Of a stretch of DNA of 64,000 bases, positions 23,428 through 34,811 are shown in pieces. Each line of letters starts with the position of its first letter. The first letter of the stretch is position 1. Both the position numbers and the translations under genes were made by a program. The notes below the pieces were generated by a model that worked only from the letters and a program-made list of their open reading frames with translations, made no database searches and was not told the origin of the DNA. The stretch comes from Hyalella azteca (Eukaryota; Arthropoda; Malacostraca; Amphipoda; Hyalellidae). Where the stretch lies: assembly GCF_000764305.2 (NCBI RefSeq), contig NW_025944354.1, positions 62,001 to 126,000 of the forward strand. The letters are read 5' to 3'.

Positions 23428-23494
23428 GTAAAGCTGGAGTGTTGTGTGATGGACGTGATAGTTGTGGAAGACATCGGCTGCTTTAGTGACACCT
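23428..23494 (+). CDS. Putative 67-nt internal exon (unverified)
   Basis: This is the best-looking spliced exon in the window. The acceptor side is TTATATTTCTTCTTCTTTGCAG, with a long pyrimidine run, ending at 23427. The donor side is ACCT then GTAAGTTTC from 23495. Only one of three plus-strand frames is open across the interval, giving 22 codons (VKLECCVMDVIVVEDIGCFS, then DT) plus one extra base. The interval is richer in G and C than its flanks. The peptide matches no family I know, and no partner exon was found in the window. If real, it would imply that much of this region is intron. A chance coincidence of good splice signals remains quite possible. Confidence 0.3.
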
Positions 23495-24659
23495 GTAAGT
23501 TTCTTTGGTCCAAATTGCGAATAGCGTTATTAAAGAGATCAAATTTCCTTTCGAGATCATTAATATATTTCGCGCATTTTTCTGGTCGTAATGATGGGCA
23601 GAAATATAATGTACAACGATCAACTTAAATTTTTCCCATATTCACGAAATAATTACGGGCAGTCATATTTTCATTTATTCGTTGGTAGAACATGGCAATT
23701 TTTCATGCACCCTCTTGTCGTTCACTGGTATGTTGTTGCGGGTAGAAATGATACGGCTCGCAGGCCTACACAGTACACAGATTCTTGATTTTTGTCCACG
23801 CTAAGCTGAGGCTGATAAGCCGCTCGTTGGGAACGATTCTGTTAATGTTGTACATGGATTTTATGGCCGTCCACTCAAGCTGGTGTGATAAACCCTGTTC
23901 TTAGGGCGTCTTGAGCTGTCGGCTCACAGATTGACACTCTCGCTGGGTCCCACAATTAGCTAGCAATAGGTCCCATCGATTGACATGAGTTGTGATTTGA
24001 GTGAGACGTTCATTCTTCTTCTCGAAGTATACTCTGTCAAGCAAAGACAAAGTTATCAACGGAGATTCGATTTGATTAATGTTTAAGGGATACTGATTCT
24101 TTCCTCAAACCATAATTTTAGCTGGTTTGGTTAAGTACGTTCGCCTCAGACGACTCTTGTCACAATCGGTTACTGTCTTCCACATTGGCACTTGGCCTTA
24201 TTGTGAGCACTTAGTTATTATGTTGCCCGATATGAAAATGGTTTCAGAAGTAGATGCAACCCAATTCATATCAGAAGCTAATTGTTGAAATAAGTCATTT
24301 AATACTAGATTATTTCCGTAATACTTACAGAAATAATGTAATTAATAATAATAAATTAATAAATAATTGCAACCGACCCAGATTTCTGATTAGCGTTCTG
24401 TACTGGACGAGAACATACAGTATGCGCGTTTTAATAGCAACGACAAGTCATGAGAATTGATTTTAATTTTGAGTCCATGTGAATTACCTACTTATTATTA
24501 TATAGAATATATATAGTCACAAAACGCATCATTGGATGAGGAAAACCAGAGTCGATACAGACACCGAACAAGCGAACTCGACCCTGAAGTCAGGTTTCGC
24601 AGGACGCGCTCTATCATGGCCATCACTTACTGCATTGCTCTGACTTGATTGTGAGTGGC
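23495..24659. other. No gene recognised
   Basis: If 23428-23494 is an exon this would be intron. Otherwise it is plain AT-rich DNA with a moderately GC-rich stretch at about 23880-23960. Short frames present are unrecognised. Confidence 0.5.
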
Positions 24660-24942
24660 GCTGCTTTGCCATACTTCAGCTCTCTGCTGTCTGTGAGATG
24701 CATTTATTCAACCTTTGCATTCCTACCTGAGCTGCTTTGCCATACTTCAGCTCTTGTGAGATGCATTTATTCGACCTCTGCATTCCTACCTGAGCTGCTT
24801 TGCCATACTTCAGCTCTCTGCTGTCTGTGAGATGCATTTATTCGACCTCTGCATTCCTACCTGAGCTGCTTTGCCATACTTCAGCTCTCTGCTGTCTGTG
24901 AGATGCATTTATTCGACCTTTGCATTGATACAATTCCTACCT
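24660..24942 (+). repeat. 71-bp minisatellite, 4 copies
   Basis: Units begin GCTGCTTTGCCATACTTCAG and include GAGATGCATTTATTC and CTGCATTCCTACCTGA. Unit 2 has lost about 8 bp (the CTGCTGTC part). Unit 4 carries a small insertion near its end (TTGATACAATTCC). Unit-to-unit identity is otherwise very high, which suggests recent amplification. The array abuts the second copy of the dispersed repeat at 24943. A 61-codon frame (24645-24830) over it is an array artefact. Confidence 0.9.
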
Positions 24943-25052
24943 TATGAAAGTTTTTCAGTTGCACACAATAATAATATGCAGATGCATTATTCTTTTTCCT
25001 TTGACATAAAAAATCTACATTGAATTGAAATCTTCAGTCTTCGTTGCCTATG
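24943..25052 (+). repeat. Dispersed repeat of about 110 bp, copy 2
   Basis: Second copy of the element described at 22695-22805, same orientation, about 2.25 kb away. It starts exactly where the 71-bp minisatellite ends. Its class is unknown. Confidence 0.7.
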
Positions 25053-26855
25053 CAGAACTATTAATTCTGGTTTACGAATAGGAAATATTTTCACGAACTG
25101 CATGTATGATAACTCTACTACTCTGAATGATGATGAATACCTTGGATATCCGTAACGATTTTCCTTGGGTAATGCCAATTTATCTCTCCGCAAATTTGTA
25201 TGGCTTTATTCATATCAAATCTTTTAATATTCACTGAGGTATAATGATTTATTCTTTTATTCACTGTATTTTTAAAATATTTTCTCATGAGTTGTGAATT
25301 TAATATGACCAAAAATGAAAGTTTTAATTTAGTGAATTACCTACATGCTTGATGCACCACTCAATTAGTAGTATATGAATTGCAGGACCGGAATAACCGT
25401 TGTGATATAAAGACGAAAAAGGAATTGCTAAATTTTAGTTGAGTCTCTCTGGGAATTTGCAGCTTTTTCAGCAATCATCATGAGTGCATTTTGCTTTTCA
25501 CTATGCAACCGCTCTTGCCAAGTACGGATGCTTTCACTGCAATGTCATGTATAGAAGTTATTGTTATTTTACGTTATACAATGTTTATGCGAAGTCTTAG
25601 ATTTATTTGGATCCTGGTATATCATAGATTCAAATGCCATTAACTGAACTGCTCGTTCCTTGTGTTGCAAAAAGGTTCACCCTTTAATGACTGAGATCAT
25701 TTTGCATGCCTTCATACTATTCTTACCAATGAAGCAAGTTTGTATGAGCAACTCAGGGGCCACGTCGCGTGTTCTTTGAATGCCTGATTCACACTTCCTG
25801 TGTTCTAAGTATGAAGCATGCGCTGACTCCAGCCGATATACCTAGCGCCCATGTGGAATAATCACCTAATTCCCATCACACTTTAAACAATGTTGACTTC
25901 GTTTATAATATTTTTTAACATAATGGCGCACCATGCAATAAACTGCTGTCTTCTTTTCTGTTTCGGGTTGATTTTACCTTCGCATCCAAGTAGAGCTAAA
26001 ATATTAAAATCGTATTAAGTGATTAGTCTGGTATTAACGGTAAAGTGAACCTCTAGCATCAGTTCTCTCAAAGTCGTCACGTGATATAAACTGGAAGTTA
26101 GTCTGCTTTCAACTATGTTCAAAGATCTGCCTAAAATTTTTAACGGCCGGATGCTTATTTTTTTTTTCTTCTAGATAAGAATTGGCTGAATACAAGGCTT
26201 AGCTACTTGTCATTTTCCGTGCACAGTATTTACTTTGAAAGTTTCTTGATAAGATCGAGAACTTTAAATGATTAGTGTTATACCCAGTAAAGTCTTTTTT
26301 CGTTAGCATTAGTATAAAATACTTTGTATTCTAGAAAATTTAAAGATTAACAGTTAGATTGAAAATAGAACCTGGAAGTTTTTCCACTGAAGTGCAAATC
26401 TAGTGTACGAATGAAAGCCAATTTTCGTACTGCATGGTGTTCTGGTATTTGGCTGCCTTGCTTGTTTGCTATGCGTGAAACCCATAGCAACGTACTTGAC
26501 TGGAAAAATCTTAATTACGTCCTCTTGATTAGCCACTATGCCATAATATTTGATTCATCGCCAGGAAATGAACCTCAATTGACTTGAGGATTTTATTCGT
26601 GTGTGTATAAGCGATGCGATTCCACCAAACAAGAGGGGGTCTGTAAGCAGCCGTACACTTCGCCTTTGTTTTCGCTAAGCTCTTCATAACCGACGCCTGC
26701 TGCTGGATCTCTTACTGCAGACAAACGCACCCCCTCATGAGGTAGCTTATGATTCTTCATTTCACAAGGACCACTTATATATGTATTTGTTAGATTCAGA
26801 CGCTCCTACTAGAATACATAACTCCACGGATAATGTTATGAATTTAAACTATTTT
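25053..26855. other. No gene recognised
   Basis: AT-rich. Minus-strand frames at 24987-25193 and 25118-25312 overlap the repeat and resemble nothing known. Near 26630-26745 the octamers GAGGGGGT and ACCCCCTC form a weak inverted pair about 100 bp apart. Confidence 0.5.
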
Positions 26856-27019
26856 TAGCGCATTTTCTCATTTATGAAAAAAATGCACTATTGTGCTCGC
26901 CATGTCCGTCTGTCCGTCTGTCTGTCCGTCTGTCTGTCCGTCCGTGACTTCATGTTTTCGTCGACAAGAAAATGCGCTCTCTGTCACTCACTGCAGTGAG
27001 TACTGAGTTATATTTTTTT
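26856..27019 (+). mobile_element. (GTCY)n-core interspersed repeat, copy 1
   Basis: First of three copies of the same element. Order of parts: TAGCGCATTTTCTCATTTATG, A-run, CTATTGTGCTCGCCATGTCC, a GTCT/GTCC microsatellite, CTTCATGTTTTCGTCGAC, AAGAAAATGCGCTCTCTGTC, the palindrome ACTCACTGCAGTGAGT, then ACTGAGTTATA and a T-run. AGCGCATTTTCTC near the left and GAGAAAATGCGCT about 110 bp later are inverted, with one mismatch in this copy. GTCY microsatellite cores are known from non-autonomous Helitron-related elements of insects (the mini-me/DINE-1 type), but typical Helitron ends are not clear here. Class uncertain. Confidence 0.8.
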
Positions 27020-29261
27020 CTTCATTGTACCTCTTCTCCAATATAATATGTGCAATTTTTTTCTGAGGAATGTATTAGCCTTGTATCACGTTTATGTTTT
27101 TGTCATCAATTGAATATTGTTGTTACTGCTGAAGCAAATGCTAGCGGGTTTTTGCAATCAAACGCATTGAACACTGACCATATTTACGCCTTTTCAATAC
27201 GTGCGTGAATGGTTCAAATTATAAATTGCTAGCATAAGACAGTTATTTCATGCAAGAACCTCCCTTTTAATACGAATTTGTTCATTTGTATCATTTTGTG
27301 ATCATTATGATGCACGGAAAGTTGTCTGATAATAACTTAAACAATTTATTTTGAGTGTTATTCAACGGAGCAACAAAATATTTCTGTAAAACATTGCTGT
27401 TTTCGTGCATGTTAAATATGGACCAAATACGTGCGCGTTTTCTGCAGTCTTCTGGAAGGTTGTGTTGACGATCTCATATAGCGTCAGCTTGTCTTATCTC
27501 TGAAGGATTTGACGCGCGCCGGCGCGCCGGTGAAGTTTCCTATAGCTTCCTATGGCTTGCATTCAAGCCCCGGAAATGTGGCTGAGACATGAGCACTGCG
27601 CAGCCGTCGAAGCGTCGATAAGTCGCGTATCAGTAACTATAGAGAAGTGACACCCTTGAACCAACTGAAAAAGATAAAACTACCACGGAATTTCAGTTTG
27701 GTAGAAACTTCTTGCTGCATCTCTGTGCACAGTCATTGTTTTAATTATTTTACATTGCGAAGTAAGGCTGATAGTTGGAGATCGAAGTTTCCTCGTGGGA
27801 AAATATTTCATTCAATTTCGTGATAGTCGAAGATTTTTGTCACATATCCTTCTAATTCAGAGCTAATAATTCACCATGGCCCAAGTCTCGTCATGTTTTT
27901 GGTTTATTACGAAACAATAATAATGGTAGGAATTATTTGACTTATAATATATTGCTTTTTTATTTGCCTCCAATGCCCAACCGTTATCACAAGAAGTGAT
28001 AGAGGAAAAATTTGAACAGGAATTAACAATGATTAAATTACAAAACTTTGATGTACAGATTCTCCGTTTATTATCGGAAGGAAATTCTTGCGGTAGTGTT
28101 CTATAGTTGTGTTTTTGCTTTATCATCATTCAACTTTTGTTCACTATATTCTTGCGTCTCTGATACACTTTTAATATTATTATCGTAAAAATTAAGACTT
28201 GGCTTCGAAGAACCAGGCCGGGAAGTCTGTACTTGCCTTTTCCCTTTCAAGGTTTAACCGGCCTGCACATAAAAGCATTCCCCATGATTTTTTGAAGGCG
28301 TCGCTGAGCCAACAATCTTCTGCAATAGCCAGCACTTGGCTGAAAATTTTGCTGTGAGGTCGTTGGCCGAACTCTTTTTTTTTTCTCTTTTCTGAACTCT
28401 TTTCGAACTTTTTTTTTCCTGAAGAAAAGTGAGGTGAAAGGCGGCAATACGCGCTGCTGCTCCTCAATGTTTCCCTATTACACTCCAAGTTAAAAAGTTG
28501 CATCATGATCGGGATACGCCCGTGTTACGCCCACTCACAGTACGTACTGCCTGTGTAATTTCCTTCATGGCCAATTACCGTATGCGTTGGTAAGCATTAA
28601 ACGGCGTTCCCCATGCATTAAAATTGAACTCATTCCATTTGGTGCTCATTAGATGAGGCCTTTGACGATCAAGGTATGTTAGTGGGTTTGTGTTATTGTC
28701 TGCGCTAGAACTGTTATGAATAGTTTCAGACTTAATATTGTTTTGTTGATATGAATTTCATGGTATTTTAGCGTTAACCATTTTTCTAGCAGAATTTGAT
28801 GTGGATCATGTGTCCCATAATCCTTTTGTCAAATCCATTATCCAACTTAACCTTTGCGGGTTCTGCCCAAGATTTATATACATTAACTTGTTGGTTATCT
28901 CATCGAGAATAACAATTACTCGCTTTTTGTGCAAGGGTTGATTGCGTTTTCCGTAGTAATATTCGTATCTGATGATAACTGAATGGAATCCACAATATTT
29001 TCTTTTATGTCGAATATCTTCTTCGGTTTTATATCAGATGCAAAGTTTATTCGATCACTGAATATTATTTGTGCGCTGAATATTACTATTTTTTACTGTG
29101 ATAGTATTGCGGTACAGGTGATATAATCTCGCTAAGATGCTTATTCCTCAATCCCTCTGTCGGTTACATTTGTGGACTGCCGCCTCGGGCCGCTAAGCTG
29201 GCCGGCTTACGGTGCAGTCAGGCAACCAAAGACGCCAACGCCTACCGCAACATCGGGTTTC
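27020..29261. other. No gene recognised; GC-richer spots
   Basis: Contains a very GC-rich spot GCGCGCCGGCGCGCC near 27513-27528 and another GC-richer stretch at about 29170-29260, both without reading frames. Minus-strand frames at 27863-28129, 28192-28506 and 28247-28447 show lysine/phenylalanine-rich translations with no recognised domain. Confidence 0.5.
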
Positions 29262-29583
29262 TATCTTATATCTCTGGATGCGATATGTTCTATGTTATAT
29301 CTCTATGTTATAACATGTATTACTGTATTATATCTCTGGATGTGAACGCGAACTGAGAGAACATGTATTACTGTATTGTATCTCTGGATACGAACGCGAA
29401 CTGAGATAACATGTATTACTGTATTGTATCTCTGGATGCGAACGCGAACTGAGAGAACATGTATTACTGTATTGTATCGCTGGATGCAAACGCGAACTGA
29501 GAGAACGTGTATTACTGTTTCGTATCTCTGGATGCGAATGCGAACTGAGAGCTAAACTAACGAGAGAACATGTATTACTGTAT
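29262..29583 (+). repeat. 48-bp minisatellite left of LINE fragment, about 6 copies
   Basis: Units of about 48 bp contain CTCTGGATGCGAACGCGAAC, TGAGAGAACATG and TATTACTGTATTGTAT. The first units are irregular (29262-29330); the later ones are close copies. The minus-strand reading of a unit gives RIQRYNT followed by VIHVLSVRV, and the adjoining LINE fragment reads RIQRWNT at its upstream edge. This suggests the unit was seeded from LINE sequence. The array resumes on the other side of the LINE at about 29936. Confidence 0.9.
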
Positions 29584-29940
29584 TAGAATAGAATAGAAGT
29601 GTCGTCAGTGAAGAAATAGGCCTATGGCCTGTTGCCGATTCTTGAACTTTTCGTGACTTGATTCACAAGGGATCCGGTCTTTGGAACCCGATCTTTCCAT
29701 AACTGACGATTGATTGAGATAGCTGCTGGACTTATTGCCTGGTCCGTAATTTGCTAGGCATTTTAAGACTGAACATATGCTCCTGCATAGCTTCGTCAAG
29801 TCTTTTTTGAAGGCGTTCATACTCGGAGCGTCAACGATGCTATCAGGGAGGCTGTTCCACATGTCGGTGACTCGAAGCGAGAAGAAATGTTGTCGCATGG
29901 ATGTGTTCCAACGCTGGATGCGAATCGAAAACGCAACTCT
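29584..29940 (-). mobile_element. 5'-truncated non-LTR retrotransposon (LINE) 3' end
   Basis: Minus-strand remnant of a LINE. The open frame 29967-29605 encodes the characteristic tail of CR1/RTE/Jockey-like reverse-transcriptase polyproteins: RIQRWNT, then HFFSLRVTDMWNSLPDSI, then VDAPSMNAFKKDLTKL. The R-V-x-x-x-W-N-S-L-P and V-x-A-P-S-x-N-A-F-K pattern is typical of this C-terminus. The catalytic reverse-transcriptase and endonuclease domains are absent, so it cannot move by itself. Downstream on the minus strand, after GGCAACAGGCCATAGGCC, it ends in an ATTCT-type repeat (TTCTATTCTATTCT, 29584-29597), like the short 3' tails of CR1-type LINEs. The start ATG at 29965-29967 lies in the neighbouring minisatellite, so the frame is a fusion of array and LINE. 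The clade is not resolvable from this piece. Confidence 0.85.
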
Positions 29941-30090
29941 GGATGCGAACGCGAACTGAGAGAACATGTATTACTGTATTGTATATTTGGATGCGAACGC
30001 CAACCCCAAGATCTGTTTTCTGTGATGTAACTCCGGATTAGAACGCAAACTAAGAGACATGTATTATTTTATTATATCTCTGTATGCAAA
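29936..30090 (+). repeat. 48-bp minisatellite right of LINE fragment, degenerate
   Basis: Continuation of the 29262-29583 array beyond the LINE: one good unit at about 29936-29985, then increasingly diverged units to about 30090. The good unit retains GGATGCGAACGCGAACTGAG and TGTATTACTGTATTGTAT. Confidence 0.8.
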
Positions 30091-30957
30091 AGCAAATTTT
30101 TAAAATCTGTTTATTTTTTGTACTGCTTCTGAATGAAATAACCAAATTCTACTGTTTTTTTACCGTTTTGTGCATCCAAATTCCGTTTTTTGTATATAAA
30201 ACGGAAATTCCGTTTTGATTCCAAATTCTGTTTTTTGTGCACTACGCATCTTGATAACTCAGGTCAACTTCCGGATTTGTTTTTCTGAATTTGATTATTT
30301 TAACTGAGACGCTAGCCTCCGATTTTTTTAATGTTTCGTTGTTTTATATGACGGAGAGACCGATGAACGGTGACCGAATTCGACTCGGTTGAGTTATTTT
30401 CCTTTCATCGCAAAAGTTATTCATGATAGTCTGTTCTAATGATGCGCATTTTTAACGTTGGAAGGCGGTTTGTCTCAATTCTTTAAGCTTATTTGAAAAT
30501 CGATGGGAATATGAATTTTTTTATCAATGTTTTGATAAAACTCTTTGAGGAAATATATTTGGCCTATTTGATCGAAACATAGGCTGAATTTCAACTCATT
30601 ATGATATTTTACTTCATTCTGATAATTTCTTCATTCAGCGGTGTTGAACTATTATTAGTAAAGCTTTTAAGTTTTCTTACTCGCACGTATTCAATTTTAC
30701 TTTCATTGTGTTGAAATTTACTTATCGCTGGCATGAACAATTATAAACCACAGTTAAAGTATATGCACCGATATTAGTACATGTTTCTCCATGAATAGGT
30801 TATTACGAGATACGATCTGAATGCTGATCGTATATATGGGCAGTGAGTCTTATTTCTACTTAAGTCGTATTTGTCAAAAGCCAAATTTTCTTGGAATAAG
30901 TTATCATAGTCGGATTCATAAAATCCAAATTACTGCATCAAAAATTTTCTGGGAACT
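30091..30957. other. No gene recognised; hairpin near 30186
   Basis: AATTCCGTTTT and AAAACGGAAATT flank a short loop at about 30179-30210, an imperfect hairpin in TTCCGTTTT-repetitive DNA. At 30126-30155 there is an isolated diverged copy of the unit duplicated at 30958 (TTCTGAATGAA, then CCAAATTCTACT). No frame of note. Confidence 0.55.
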
Positions 30958-31055
30958 TTGTGTTTCTGAATGAAGCAACCAAATTCTACTATTATATAAC
31001 TATTAGGTTGTGTTTCTGAATGAAGCAACCAAATTCTACTATTATAAATATTAGG
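30958..31055 (+). repeat. 50-bp tandem duplication
   Basis: Copies start at 30958 and 31008 and share TTGTGTTTCTGAATGAAGCA, ACCAAATTCTACTATTATA and TATTAGG. They are nearly identical apart from a short deletion in the second. A third, diverged copy lies about 0.8 kb upstream at 30126-30155, so the unit may be part of an interspersed repeat. Confidence 0.85.
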
Positions 31056-33960
31056 TTTTAACCATCACGTGTTAAAAACGGAATAGATTATCACTAGTTA
31101 GCTATTTTAGCACTGGCACGACTCACGAAATGTTTGTCAAGCACTCAACTCTGATTTATAACGTGTGACCGTAAATAATTAGTTGCCGTGTTTGGATATT
31201 TACTAGCATTAAATCGTATGAATGATTGTAAGACATTTATATTGAGTAAATATGGCCGTATCAATCCAATGGACTAGATTTGCAAACTTGTTTTAAGCGT
31301 ATGCGCCATCTCATGCTCACTTATTTCGGAAGACTTACGGATTTGTAATAAAGAATACAATTTATGTTTCCTGTGCCTATTAAATTCTCTGTATAACTGC
31401 TGTTTGTTCTCTCGGTGCGGTCGTATGGTGTGGCGTTGCAAATTCCTGGCTCATGTAGCCAACATTAAATCGTTCGAATGTTTGTTAGCGTTTCGAAGGA
31501 GCCGTAAATTGCTACGGTGTTTGTAAAGTCCTCGGCATTCCTCCATACATTCATGCCCTCGAACGCGAATAAGTGGTTGCCCTCGATGGTCGAGAGCTCT
31601 CACAAACACTCACTGCTCTTGCGGTCCTGAACAATAAACCTCTTGACTGGCTTTACTATGAACATATAAGCTTGTGCTCATGGTCTCATAAGCTTCGTGA
31701 ATTATCCTCTTGAGATCACGTCCTTCGATCGAGGTTTGCGGTGGTGAAAGATTTTCTTCCACAGTCATCGAACGCTTGAACTCCCAACGAATTTCATTTA
31801 ATTTATATCGTCTATGTGATAACATTTCAAATATGAAATTAGATAGTAATTTAATAAATTCGATTGAACATGTGGGATGCATTTTCACTCAGCGAGAACA
31901 CATGGTCGGATACACAGCGGTTCTGCTAATGGCTAAAGATCGAGGATCGGAAACCGGGATGTTGTCGCGGAATTAGCTCATCTTTGAGAAGGATGAAGTA
32001 TTTTTATGGAAAATAACAGAATTGTGATCTTTCATGTGGGTTAAAATCATCAATGGCTGTTATAATCACTTTGACCTATTGTAATTTTATTTATTATTAA
32101 TATTCTGTAATGCTTCGTGTTTTACTTGTATTGGATTGACATTAGAAATAGATACCTAACTAGGTTTGATCCTAGTGTGTCTGATACTTCGTTGAAACTT
32201 AGAATAAAATATTCGAGCAGCCTCCTACAATAAAGGTCAACTATGAAAGAGTAGTTCATGCTATAAATTGGTGGTCTTGGTGTAAATTGGCGACCACCGA
32301 CGCTCGTTCACAGCTTCATAGAAAGTGTGGCTAAAAATTGAGGAGCTGTAATACGCCCAGGATCAATTCATCTTTCTTAACTGGCCTTCCCGAGCTCGGC
32401 GACCATCCATCTACACCGGCACCACAGGGCTGGCTATGGTTCAGGGCGTGCATTTGCCATATCGCTCTCCATTGGCTGCTTCGTTGAATACCCGAGCCTT
32501 GTTGTTGTTCCTAGTCTAGCTAACACAACGTATTGTTGCATATTAAGTGCAGAACATCAGTACTATTCTGCCAGTTGCATCTAATTGGTACATTTGAGAA
32601 TAAATACTTAGGGAGTGTATATGGAATAGTACTACCTATTTTGTCCAGTATTACAGGAAAAATATTCACTAGCTAATAGCAGTACCAGATATTGACAGCG
32701 ATGTTTATTTTTATGTAAAATCGTGACTACTAATGACGCCGATTTATAATTTTATCCATTGAAGAAGGACCTGGGATTTATGCGTAAATTTAATTTATTT
32801 TTCACGATGCAAAAGAAAGAATCTAAGGCTCTTTTCCCTTTGTGTTCAAATTCTATCATATTGGCGAACTGATGTATGAAGAATTTAAAATCTAAGAAAA
32901 CGAATGAGACTAATACGGATCGATGTTTATTTAATTTACACTTCGATAACGAAGATTATATAACAGATTAAATACAGCTGGTGTCGCAAGATAAATTGTG
33001 ACGGCAACAATATTATCATTGTTCGTTCATGAAACGAAAAAAAATAATACTAAAAAAGCGGGGGATGAAATCACGTACCTAACTTCCTAACTTTTAAATT
33101 TGTACATTTAATCATTTTCCGCTCTGCCGTTATTTCATGACATGGACTAGTTGGGCTTTCTTCCCTTTAATTAGAGTTTAGAAACTTTGGCAATTCATTC
33201 GGATTTAGATTCTTAATTTTAGAGCTGGAATTGCGGCAACGCCGCTAGTGCAGTAGGGCACTCCACTCTCACTTGTGCTGCATTGATTGTCTTGAAAATA
33301 TCAATAATGGGCGGTTGTTCGCAAATGCACCTGGGATCTCAGCGGACATTAACATAACAAGGTGAAATTATTGAATAGGTAATATGTAGTTATGTCGACT
33401 GCACAAAAATTCCGCTGAAATTCTGTTACCCTTCACAGTTAACAGAACCATCCCGAAATTTAAACCGGATTAATTAACTGAGACCTGAGGCAACTTTCAA
33501 CCTTACTCAAAAATTAGCTTTTATTTATTACCATCAATCAAGATGATTCTAGCATAATGAGAGAGTGGCATTGATGCATTGTCTTTCTTTCTATCCTATT
33601 TTGGGCAGACCATTTACGAACGCGAGAAACGCCTCTCTCAGTTTCTTCGCAACGCATTACCTACTACCTCATTTGTGATAAAAGATTGTTTTTGTTCGAG
33701 AATGGTTATTACCAGACCGTGCTTGTGAAAAACCAACGCCATGCTCATTTGTATCCGTAAATCCTACCCTGCTGACGTAGCTCGTTTCATTTTTGAATTA
33801 TTACGGTAATTTTACAATTTGCGTTATGAGATTTAAGTGCGCTTACGTTAAGCTTTCTCAGGAAGTTGCCCAATTCGTCCTCCTCCCGAGACTCGCGTTC
33901 ACTTCACTGAGAGATCGTCGCGCGGGAAGAATAGTTTTTTTGCAGCTAACCTTGATAATA
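31056..33960. other. No gene recognised
   Basis: About 2.9 kb. Overlapping frames on opposite strands (31610-31888 minus, 31710-31976 plus) have no known similarity. A GC-richer stretch at about 32385-32510 is open in one plus frame for about 65 codons without an ATG and with no splice pair. GAGCTGGAATT near 33223 matches a short 18S rRNA word, but nothing around it continues the match. Confidence 0.5.
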
Positions 33961-34110
33961 AAAATATAATTCAGTACTCACTGCAGTGAGTGACAGAGAG
34001 CGCATTTTCTCGTCGACGAAAACGTGAAGTCCCGGACGGACAGACAGACAGAGGGACGGGCATGGCGAGCACAATAGTGCATTTTTTTCATAAATGAGAA
34101 AATGCGCTAA
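33961..34110 (-). mobile_element. (GTCY)n-core interspersed repeat, copy 2
   Basis: Reverse-oriented copy of the element at 26856-27019. Read on the minus strand the order is the same: TAGCGCATTTTCTCATTTATG, A-run, CTCGCCATG, GTCC/GTCT core, CGTTTTCGTCGACGAGAAAA, TGCGCTCTCTGTC, ACTCACTGCAGTGAGT and ACTGAATTATA. Here both inverted arms AGCGCATTTTCTC and GAGAAAATGCGCT are perfect. Confidence 0.8.
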
Positions 34111-34791
34111 AAAGCTGGTATTGTCCCTGCAGGCATGCTTAGGGCGAATCGACGTTGAAAAACCTTCTACTTCTAAGTCTGTATCTACATATAATGGAGT
34201 AACTCATGGGAATTGAAGCAAATCCCTACTTCGTGTGTTGTAGGCCCTGTTTTTCATCCGACCTTATTAAAGGTAGCATCTACATCTAGTTTAGCATGTG
34301 TGAGATGCGTGATTTTCATTCAGTCCGTTATTTGATTTTTGTTTCGCTGTGGAGAAATTTTATAATTTATGAAAGAATGTTTTCAGATAGAGTAAATTTA
34401 TAATAATTTTACACGACTAGCCCATTTCATCAGTGTTATTGAGTTACTCAGATCGAAGTAACTGGGGAAGAGCGGAATTATTTAAATGATTCGCATTGTT
34501 AGTAATAAATATCGTTTACTCTGAGAGCAGCTTTGAAAGAACGATGAAGTTGAAATTCATGGTTGCTGATTCAAAAGCAAAATTTGCAAAAATGATATGA
34601 TTTCTGGATAACATAAAAGATTGGTGTGGTGATGTTTTGTCGAAGTAAGCACTGTTAAAATATTGAACGTTCCTCAATTGATGTTTGTCTAACGATGAAA
34701 CAGTTTCGGTACAAATTTTCACATTTACAATTGTTCTATCTTTTTGTCTTCGTTTCAATGCTTCAACGTTGATGCAGAGATCTCGATGCAA
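34111..34791. other. No gene recognised
   Basis: AT-rich. A 97-codon minus-strand frame (34516-34809) has no recognised domain, and its upstream end runs into the palindromic segment at 34792. Confidence 0.5.
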
Positions 34792-34811
34792 CGTTGAACT
34801 CGAGTTCAACG
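34792..34811. repeat. Perfect 20-bp palindrome
   Basis: CGTTGAACTCGAGTTCAACG is self-complementary over all 20 bases. Just upstream (34763-34796) CAACGTTGATGCAGAGA and CTCGATGCAACGTTGA repeat the same CAACGTTGA words, so the segment looks built by local copying and inversion. Confidence 0.85.

Noticed and set aside
25689..25704. TGAGATCATTTTG matches the first 13 bases of the bantam microRNA
   Set aside because: The rest of the mature sequence does not match and the flanks do not form the required hairpin.
31170..31540. Possible repeat pair sharing ATTAAATCGT..GAATG and CCGTAAAT..GGTGTTTG
   Set aside because: The shared words are short and appear in shuffled order; no alignable unit.
33222..33240. 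GAGCTGGAATT, a conserved word of 18S rRNA on the opposite strand
   Set aside because: The match stops after 11 bases; no neighbouring rRNA sequence.
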